Shown: piece after piece, positions 56,365-64,000 of the stretch | Position numbering within the stretch: position 1 is the stretch's first letter | Layout of the letters: the number at the start of each line of letters is the position of its first letter | Assembly (NCBI GenBank): GCA_947095585.1 | Contig: OX352762.1 | Coordinates: 118,140,930-118,204,929, forward strand | Reading direction: 5' to 3' | DNA length: 64,000 nt | Origin: Nephrocerus scutellatus | Lineage: Eukaryota > Arthropoda > Insecta > Diptera > Pipunculidae | Notes under the pieces: model-generated | Told to the model about the DNA's origin: nothing | What the model saw: the letters and a program-made list of their open reading frames with translations, nothing else | Database searches by the model: none | Position numbers and translations under genes: made by a program

Positions 56365-56925
56365 TCAATTAAGCAGAAATGCATTTTTTTTTATAATGTA
56401 CACACGCTAAAGGAATTTGCACCCTTATAATGCTTAGCACAGCGTGGGCGTTAGGAAATTAGGGAGAGAAACAGATGAGATGTCTATGCACTTTTGAATT
56501 TGAATTATTTTTAAAAAGCCACAGAAAGTGTATAGTCTCTTTACAAAAGTGAGAGTAACAAAAAGTACACGGTGGCCGAGTATTTGTATGTGAGTATGAG
56601 TATTTCAATAAACTTTTATATCTTTCAATTCAATTCTTACGAAGAATTATTAGCAAAGGTATAAGACACGTATGAATCCACAGTCTCCAGAGAAACGGGA
56701 TCTACGTCAGCTACATCGCGAAAGGCTTTAGAGGGCAGTGCAGCTGGCTTGATAAAAGACGAACATGTTCTAAAGGGTTTTGCAATTTTAAATCCAGAAT
56801 TCATAAACAGTGTCTTTTTTTTATTGATATCCATCAACCCTAAACTCTAAAGTATAGTATATTAGCTGTTTGGAGGCGCTTTGGTAGTCGCTCACGCAGT
56901 GAGCGCTATCGTGCTTGGTACTTGC
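56365..56925. other. Interval between duplication D1 and family F1
   Basis: Includes the end of D1 copy 1 (to about 56540). The frame at 56637-56837 on minus has somewhat balanced composition but no motif. Confidence 0.35.
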
Positions 56926-56929
56926 TTAA

Positions 56930-57780
56930 GAGTCCTAGTGGTAAATGATATATTTCCGGACGAATGTGCTGTTAGGGTCTGCTTTGCAACCGCTCAGGCA
57001 CTCATCTCTGAAGGAACCGAGATCATTGATACTAGATCTAACCAAGCTAGACTTTGGTACTACTGGAGTTGTCTGTGCCCAAAGGACCCAAAAGGATGTA
57101 ACGTAGGGGTAAGGTTTACACTCGTAAGAGGGGAATGCCTGATGGGAATAGTTAAGAGCATGTTTAATGGCGAAAGCTAGGAAAGCGCGGGTTCGTGCCA
57201 CTCCACTGACTTCCGTGTCGGTGTCCAGCTGCATCTTGTCCTATATATGGGAATGGTGCGAGGCTTTACCACGAAAGATAAAGGGACAGGGCCGAATGTA
57301 CTTAGAGTATGTTAAACATGGTCACTGTATCCGTACTTTAGCGACCCTATATCATTCAGGTCTGTGTGTATAGCTTTGCTGTCCTAGTGTCAAATGATGA
57401 GGTTCGAAGTTCCGATAAGATGTGCTGCCATCTGCTTTGCAATCCCCCATGCACTCATACCTGACAGAACGGGTGGCCTTTGATGCCAGATTTGACCAAG
57501 GTCACGCTTGGAAAACTCAGGATAGCTTGCTATCCTGATGGCAGGTGAAGTGTTTAGGTTCCGGATAGATGGGCTACTAGTGTCTGCCTCGCAATCTCCC
57601 AGTCACTCATACCTAAAACAACGGAAGCCATTGATGTCAGACCCTATTCAACGCTGAATTGATACCACGGGAGTTATCTTTGCCCAACAGATAAGGTTAA
57701 CCTTCGGGAAAACCGAGTCTGAGGACCAGGTTGGAGTCAGTGGGATGGGAGAGCCGGTTAACGCCAGGTATTTCTGCTAG
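56930..57780 (+). repeat. Dispersed family F1 with three tandem modules
   Basis: Three related modules of about 150 bp, each AGTG(G/T)-AAATGAT-type start, TTCCGGA-(G/A)A-TG(T/G)GCT, GTCTGC-T-GCAA-C, (C/A)-GCACTCAT-CCT or TCATCTCTG, GATG/ATT-ATACCAGAT-type: about 56930-57110, 57375-57515 and 57530-57715. The second/third junction holds the hairpin AGGATAGCTTGCTATCCT. Between modules 1 and 2 is the CTATATATGGGAATGG...GCGACCCTAT block shared with 11330-11460. The two frames ALPRKI...CIRTLAT at 11390 and 57265 are alike, hinting at former coding. No RT or transposase motif. Confidence 0.65.
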
Positions 57781-57782
57781 TA

Positions 57783-58160
57783 TGTAAAAATAAAAATTAA
57801 GTGCTCGGCTGGACGGATTTGACTCATTATTTCTTAAAAAACATCTGTAAAACTCCGAATAAGGTTTTTACGGAAAGAAATCTTGGAAAAGTTGCCGGAA
57901 AATTGAAAAATTTTGGAAAAACTGAAAGTGCTTTTTACAGGGGATTTTCGTATGAACTCGCGACAATAACGATGCATTCGCGTAATCCTTTTTTTAGTTT
58001 GGCTATTGTTTATTTCAATTTACACAAACAGTATTTTTGTGTATAGCTTTGGAAAATGTAAAATGTTAAAATCAGCTGCTACCACGATGGTTCAGAGGAA
58101 TGCGAGGGTTCTTGTAGTGAAGGTAGTGAAGCACCCGAGAAATGCTAGTCTTAAATAAAA
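57783..58160 (-). mobile_element. Non-autonomous repeat N1, copy 3
   Basis: Reverse complement of 50505-50881 over about 375 bp, from TAAAAATAAAAATTAAGTGC at its left edge (element 3' end) to CACCCGAGAAATGCTAGTCTT at its right edge (element 5' end). It abuts the F1 repeat at 57780 directly. Confidence 0.65.
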
Positions 58161-59090
58161 TTCACATTACAGTATAATTTTTAATGTGACGGTACATTAA
58201 CATGTGCAAGCTCTGAGGAGTAGAATGTCGTTCTTCGTTTTTCATATCCTAATGCGATTTTCATGTTGATTGAAATTTTGAAATTGAAAATTAAATTTGA
58301 TGTTCGCCAGCAAATCTCCCTCGCAGCTTATCAAATTAGTTTTCTTGATAAATTAAATTCTGTTTCTTATTTACATGAACGCCAAAAGAGATAAATATTT
58401 TTCTTTGTTCTGAATTGTCCTTTGATAGGTATAATCAAACAACCTGTAACATTATTGCGACATAGATATGAAGAACTTTTCTCTTTCATTTTCATTGACT
58501 ACGAGTACAACTATATGATATCCGAGAGTCATCCAAATGATAAAACTAAGTATGTTGTTTTAATTACAGAAGTGACTACAAATCAGCTAATGGGCTTAGA
58601 ACACCGATTATCATATTTAATGCTTTGATAAGAGGCAACAGCAATTTCATCCTTTAATGCTGACTTATCATAATTTATTCATTATGTCCTGCCGTAGGAT
58701 GTATCATGTTATCGCACTATCATCAGATGAAAGTTGATGTTATATCTTTCCTTTATATTTCTGTGTTATAGAATAAATGACCTGCTTCTTATGCTGTGCA
58801 CGTTTTGATAGTCTAGTGTGCGAATTATAACTGATTAACGACAATGCAACAGCAGCAATCCAGATTATTATAATAAATACATGATACGTGATTTGCCTTT
58901 ACGACTTAATTTGCCTCAAACTCACCTTACTATACGGAGATATTATACAATTTAGTAACAAATTCAAATTATCAAATGAAAAGGCATTAGGCATTTAACG
59001 TTAAATACCAGATTTTTTTGTTAATTCTTTTATATTATACAGGGACTGAGTTTCCCATAAAACTTTACAAAAAAGCTATCAATAAAAATA
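58161..59090. other. Unannotated interval
   Basis: AT-rich; no recognised gene. The frame at 58422-58628 has no motif. Confidence 0.4.
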
Positions 59091-59094
59091 CTGT

Positions 59095-61330
59095 ATAGTT
59101 ATATCCAGCCTATAGCATTGAGATACGATATCAAATCGGTGATACCGTACTCTGAAAGCCCCTTCAGGTCAGAAAAGAAGGGAATGCTCAGTTTGCGGAA
59201 ACGAAGACCCGCAAAGGCTGGACACTTGCAAAGTAAGTGAATGAGAGTTTTTTTCTCATTCACATCTAAGCAGCTTCTGCAAAAGGTATTGTGTGGGATT
59301 TCCAGTTTGGCTGCTGGCTGTCCACCGGCCAGTGGCCCGTGGTTATGACAACTACGCTGGAAATATCTCTCCGAGATATGGAGATCAGCTCGGAGGATTT
59401 GTTTTTATTATAGGAATGCCACATCGCTCTCGACGTAGTACAATTGGTCAAATTGATCCACATTAGCTGTGCTTCGGTGGTAAAGAAGGAAAGAATATGG
59501 AGCTCAAAGGACAACAGACTGCCTCAGCGCATTCCGTGTCCAGTGTCACGCTTTTTCTTTGCCGTCAATGTCGCTGTGCCCTAGCACCCAAACTAGGGTC
59601 AGGTCTATGCATTGGCTTATAGAAGCCATTTCGGCCTGGAACTGCTTGACGAGCTTAGAAATTTTGCTTGTGCGTGCAATAATGGCTTTAATGGCAGATT
59701 AGCTGTCTACACATATGCCGACCTTGCCCGCTATTGCGGTATTGTGAGATAGGGCCCTGCATGGCTATCTTATAGCTAATATCTCCGCCTGGAAGAAGCT
59801 AGCAGAGTCTGGTAGCTAGTAGGACCTTAAAAGGTAAAGGTTTTCAGAGTGAACTCCAGCACCGTCCTTCCAACTTTCACGGGGTCAAAACTCAACGGCA
59901 AAGCTAGGATTGAAATTAAGTTTAGGAGTGCAGTAGTCGGTTGAAGATGGTATCATCTCCTTTGGTATCTCCTGCAGTATATTGCAGTGACCGTTCGGTT
60001 TGTTAGCAAACCACTCAGATTCTCTGAGCCGGACTGCGCTGCACATCGCAACGTATTTAATAAATAGGTCGGGAGGTAGTAAGTGTAGGATTGTGTTAAG
60101 AGTATCAGTATTGGCACACGACTGTGGTGCTCCAGTAATACCAACAGCTGCTGATGTTGTAATCTACCTAGCTTGCTAGCATTGTACTTTTTATTAATCG
60201 CCGGACACCAGACCAGTGCACCATAGGTAAGAAGCACCAGTGCTGTGTACAGCCACAGAGCCATCCTCGTCTGCAGACCCAATTTCTTTTCAATGGTTTT
60301 GCTGTTAGCATATAGGGGAATGCAAGCTTCCTTAGCCCAGGAGACTATATTCGACTTCCAGCTGAGCTTCCTGCCATTGAGCTTTGGCAGGGCTAAGTCT
60401 GTTATTTTGGTTATTTTAGCGGTGAAAAGTATCATTTCAATTTTGCCAGAGTTAACCCCTAGGCCACAACCAGTAGCCTAGGAGTTAACCCTGCTCCTTT
60501 CCATGACCTCACAAATCACGGAAAGGTACTGACCTTACACAAGTATCACCACGTTGTCTGCATACGCGTGCTGTCCATCTCAAGTGTCCTGAGGACCTTG
60601 TTTATAACCAGCAGCCATAAAAGGGGCGATATCACACCCCAGTGCCCATGTCGACTGATTTGGTTATACTGCTACTGCCCAGATTGCCATGAATCTCCCA
60701 GTTACTTAGCATGGAAATGATCCACCGTATTAGGCGTTGCTCTACTATTAACTGAGTGAGAGCCTCCTGAATGGCATCAATGTGGATATTGTTAAAGACA
60801 CCTTCTCTGTGGACTTGCCTTTAAGGTAGGCATGCTGGTTTTTGTTTTTTGAAACTTAGTCGTATATGGTAGTCTAAGTTTTGCTCCAGCGTGTTTAGCA
60901 GGAACGACGATAGACTGAATAGTCTTAAATCTTTCGTCGATTCATGAGCTCTTCTGCCTTTTTTGTGGATGAATACTACTCGTAATCTTCTCAAATAGTA
61001 GGGAACATAGCTAGGCCGTAGGCAACTTCTGAAAATGTTCACTTACCAAGGGGCCGACATATCTATAGTCTTCTGATAGGCTGAATGCCGTCAAGGCCAG
61101 ATGATTTATATGCAGAAAAACTGCGAATGGCCCAGGAAAGCTTTTCGTGTATTTTTGCATAGTGTCGCTTCCGGTCTTTCAGGAACATTCAGCCAGTGAG
61201 CTGAGCCGGAGTAACAACATGCGGGAAAGTGGGTATTTACTAAGATGTCCAAAGCTTGAGACGTTGATTCTGAACAACTGCCATCTGTTCTTCTTATAAA
61301 GGTCGGGCAAGAGTTTTCTTTGTATATCTT
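59095..61330 (-). pseudogene. LOA-like LINE: pre-RT to C-terminus
   Basis: Minus-strand reading, with frameshifts and stops: RRTDGSCSESTSQALDILVNTHFP (61290-61220; read in parts), the RT fingers RVVFIHKKGRRAHESTKDLR and FSLSSFLLNTLEQNLDYHIR (60985-60870), KKQKPACLP, palm region to AYADNVVILV at about 60565-60535 (YADD changed to YADN), VNSGKIEMILFTAK, then the long frame 60435-59953 (thumb: LNGRKLSWKSNI, TRMALWLYTALVLLTYGALVWCP read in parts). A ruined RNase H follows (59900-59600), and the knuckle CRSCLDVNEKKTLIHLLCKCPAF at about 59275-59200. Known: STKD-R-(I)SLSSFLLKTLER is characteristic of LOA-type RTs. 5' truncation at about 61330. Confidence 0.83.
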
Positions 61331-61334
61331 ACAT

Positions 61335-62440
61335 ATCCTGACCGATTCCTTTGTGGAAACAATGTTACAATGACAATGACACAAACTAACAATAATATAG
61401 TGAGAAATTGAGCCATAGAAGAGTGTTGCATGGCACATCATCAATCCTACATCAACACATCCCAATTTTAATTGCGATCTTAACGATTTCTTTTAAAGTT
61501 TATATTAACGATGGGGATCAATACTCTTTATCACATAATGTACTTTTCCTTTTCTTTCATGGATAATATCATACCTTTGCTTAAAAAATTTAAAATTTTT
61601 TGGGAAACTTTGAAGAGTGTCCAACTCAAGCAAATTTAAACTAATTAAGTAGAAACTCATTTCAGGTCAACGGGAAATGCTCGCACATCTGGTAAAGTAA
61701 AAAAGAACTTATTAGGAAATATCCCCCAGGATGACTGCAATCACCACCGTTCAGGTAGCAATTTTCTCGGAAGATATTTATCAGCACTAAAAGCTTAACA
61801 TTTTGAGTTATGTACGTAAAGTTTTGTTAGCCATCAAAATGGAGCTATCTATCCCATTCATAGTATCACGCACTGTTCTTTGATCTGAGGTACATTAAAT
61901 TCTTGCAGAGTTCTGTGATTAATTTTGCGTAATTACCACACAAACTCGGGAATGTTTTTCATGAATTCACCTGCCATTTAACTAATTAACAGCACAACAG
62001 CTTCGTTGTAATTAAAGAATCGATTAATTGCATTAATAATTATTTGTGTCAAATTAAAATTAATTTGTTGTTTCAACATTTCTGGATCAGTTACAAAAGG
62101 TAAATGTTTTTATAATTTATAACATTCTTACTAGAATTTAAGTAGAGACTATAGATATATTTTGTTGGCAATGAAGAGAGTTTTGTTGGAACAGCTAAAG
62201 TTCGGGATTAATGAATATAAAGATTCCATGTTACCATAATCCTTCCTGAGGCAATTGAAGAAATATTAAGTAGAAGTGTGAAGGGATTATAAGAATTATT
62301 TGCACAAGAAATATTCAATTAGATGGTAAAAATTCATCTTAAAAAGAAATAAAAAGTCAAACCCTAAGCATTTCCAGCCTATTTTGCAAATACAAAAATT
62401 CTGTGTAAATCCCCAATAGAGAAAAGTTTAAATAATTCAT
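61335..62440. other. Unannotated interval
   Basis: AT-rich; no gene recognised. Confidence 0.4.
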
Positions 62441-62444
62441 CCAA

Positions 62445-62830
62445 AATGCCTCAGGTAGGATTGCAAAATACTTGCCAACAAACGGATCAAAACTTTGAAC
62501 ACATGAATACTACAGCTTTTTCTGGTTTGGACGGCTTTTTCAAAACAGTAGGGAAATATTTTACAAAACAACAACCACAGCAGTGTACATCAGCATAAAT
62601 TTGTATCATTTACGTAGAGATACGTATGTACGGCCGTATGGAAAAGCAGGAAGTGAAAATTTATTCATAAAATGTAATTGAAGCGTACGAATCTGCTGAA
62701 TCCTTCGACGAAACTTTTAAACACAAACTGACCGACGCCAAGTAGAAGCCAGTTATTTAGTAGAATCGCATGCAAGGCGATTCCTAATTGAAATTATTCT
62801 CAAAAAGCCTTAGGAAGGAAGTGTATTCTT
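62445..62830 (+). repeat. Diverged duplication D1, copy 2 (empty site)
   Basis: Counterpart of 55905-56540, lying 6.54 kb downstream in the same orientation and lacking the LINE insertion. At the insertion point it reads AAGTAGAAGCCAG uninterrupted (about 62741-62753). Confidence 0.8.
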
Positions 62831-62954
62831 TTTTTCGAAGAGGGGTTTTCCGGTGTCTGTAAAATTCCGTTTAGTTGAAATTTTTTTTTACATCAGCTCT
62901 TTAAACAGTTAACGGAGCTAAAGGTTTTTCGCTTACGAAAGACCAAGGCGTCGA

Positions 62955-64000
62955 TACCGGTCTCTTCACTTGTCCTGATTTACCGATAGACATTCCTATT
63001 ATTTGACTAGTGATAGTCCTGCAGCAAAATCTTCCGCATACCCACTGGTGATGTAGCTTGATCTGTAAAGATGTCAATGAGTAGTGACCATAGAAGGGGA
63101 GAAAGAACTTTGCCTTGAAGACATCCCTTCAACGCAGTCACAGGCACAAACACTACTCCCGAGGAGGAAATAATATCACGAATTTCAAGCGTGGCCCTTT
63201 TCCAATGATTGATCGAGTCTTTGATACCTCTGCTACTATTTGCCCTTGCAAAAGAACCGTAACCAGTATTATCGAATGCGACTTCAGTGTCGAGAAAGAC
63301 ACACAGGGCCACTTCCTTGGAACGAAAAGTTCCTTCTATCTTCTTTACAAGATAGTGAAGGGCACCTTCTGTGCTTTTGCCTTTCCTGTATGCAAACTGA
63401 CTTGAGTGCAGAGGGGTAGACATTTCTAAGATGCCTCTAATATAAACACGAAAAAGTCTCTCCATGGTTTTGAGGACAAATGATGTTAGACTTATATGTC
63501 TGTATGATTAAGGCAGCTCACTAGGCCTATTGCCTGATTTGGGAATAAATATCACAACTACCTGTCTCCAGATAGTAGGAATGTACCTCCAGTTGAAGCT
63601 GGCTCTAAATAACGCATAAATACCCGGTGGGATGAGATTGGCTGTCTTTTGTAGGAGTGCTGTAAGGATCACATCACCGCCAGGAGCTTTGAAAATTTTA
63701 ACATAGCATACTGCCTAATAAACCTTATCTGGACTGAAGATTTGACCGGATAAACTATTTACCCTACTTGTAATACAGACCCTTTGGTCATATGCGTTCG
63801 GGTACATATATGGTGCACGCGTAGACGAGCCTGGGAAATGAACCTGGAGTAGGGTTCTGATTGTATCCTCACGGTCCGACGTGTAGGTGCCATCGGCTTT
63901 TTTTGAAAAACCTACACAGTTTGTCTGATCTTTTACTAATGCTTTATGGATTCGCATTGCGACAACGTTTTCGCAGCATTTCCTTCACGTGGCACGTTTG
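62955..64000 (-). pseudogene. LOA-like LINE, second copy, open at the window edge
   Basis: Reading from the right edge: 63957-63715 holds the pre-RT linker (KKADGTYTSDREDTIRTLLQ, VHFPGSS). The fingers follow with frameshifts (IFIPKSGNRPSELPKSYR; ISLTSFVLKTMERLF). Then comes the 152-codon frame 63465-63007 with SSQFAYRKGKSTEGALHYLV, KEVALCVFLDTEVAFDNTGY (catalytic D kept), RATLEIRDI, LKGCLQGKVLSPLLWSLLID. A frameshift at about 63050 leads to GYAEDFAAGLSL, i.e. YADD changed to YAED. The homology fades below about 62955. Known: FLD-EGAFDN and LSPLLWNLVVD are LOA-type RT signatures. More of this element, including any endonuclease, should lie right of the window. Confidence 0.82.

Larger units (their letters stand above)
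55905..56540 (+). repeat. Diverged duplication D1, copy 1
   Basis: Aligns with 62445-62830 over its length: GCAAAATACTTGCC, AGTAGG-AAATATTTTA, CAG-GTACATCAGCAT-AATTTG, GAGATACGTAT-TACGG, GTGAAAATTTATTCATA-AATGTAATTGAAG and AAGTAG-AGC in order. After the LINE insertion (56213-56364 including TSD), the match resumes at about 56485 (TTGAA-TTATT-T-AAAAAGCC). Non-coding in both. Confidence 0.8.

Noticed and set aside
56881..57234. Overlapping 99-codon frames on both strands
   Set aside because: They lie in repeat family F1; module 1 is not read in the same frame as modules 2 and 3, so coding is not supported.

Overview
The window looks like repeat-rich, AT-rich nuclear DNA from an insect, most likely a higher dipteran (a tephritid or calyptrate fly is my best guess). 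Three things point there: a typical coding exon with a consensus splice donor, a mixture of RTE-, LOA/I- and Jockey-type LINEs, and a tRNA-derived SINE with intact polymerase III boxes. No bacterial or viral gene organisation, rRNA gene, functional tRNA gene or CRISPR array is visible. Apart from one probable host exon and one long LINE reading frame, nearly every recognisable protein-coding stretch is a decayed transposon piece. Most short open frames are chance or repeat-driven.

Layout. 0-5.5 kb: three fragments of one RTE-type LINE. 5.9-6.1 kb (minus): a GC-richer first coding exon of an unidentified host gene, with its donor inside the window, so positions below 5.87 kb would be its intron. 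6.9-8.4 kb: a 5'-truncated LINE between perfect 11-bp target-site duplications (TSDs). 9.1-10.9 kb (minus): a LINE with a 445-codon reverse transcriptase (RT) frame that is still open. 11.1-12.3 kb: an RTE copy split by an 850-bp insert with a 14-bp TSD. 13.8 kb: a solo LTR. 14.6-16.4 kb (minus): the longest RTE copy, with the endonuclease region. 17.2-17.8 kb: RNase H and C-terminus of an I/LOA-like LINE. 20.6 kb: a complete SINE with 11-bp TSDs. 22.0-22.4 kb: a foldback-type element built of 15-bp terminal repeats. 26.6 kb: a TA-flanked MITE. 27 kb: a second SINE. 31.9-37.7 kb: two more RTE copies and a LINE RNase H remnant. 39.5-40.1 kb: a decayed Tc1/mariner-superfamily transposase. 40.26-43.08 kb: a satellite array of about 24 monomers of 119 bp in two alternating types. 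44.6-46.6 kb: a LOA/I-like LINE with an internal 213-bp tandem duplication. 48.1-49.2 kb: a Jockey-like LINE. 50.2-50.9 kb: two adjacent copies of a non-autonomous repeat, with an inverted relative at 57.8-58.2 kb. 51.5-54.2 kb: a G/T-poor minisatellite-like tract and a 0.9-kb octanucleotide microsatellite that together form a repeated composite unit. 55.9-56.5 and 62.4-62.8 kb: a diverged duplication, one copy of which carries a small LINE insertion with a TSD. 59.1-61.3 and 63.0-64.0 kb (minus): two LOA-like LINE copies, the last running off the window.

I see no operon-like or cooperating gene system. The value of the window is as a record of insertions: several have readable TSDs, one is nested, one has a paralogous empty site, and the satellite array shows its probable ancestral monomer at both edges. 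Family names for LINEs are inferred from motif recognition without database searches.
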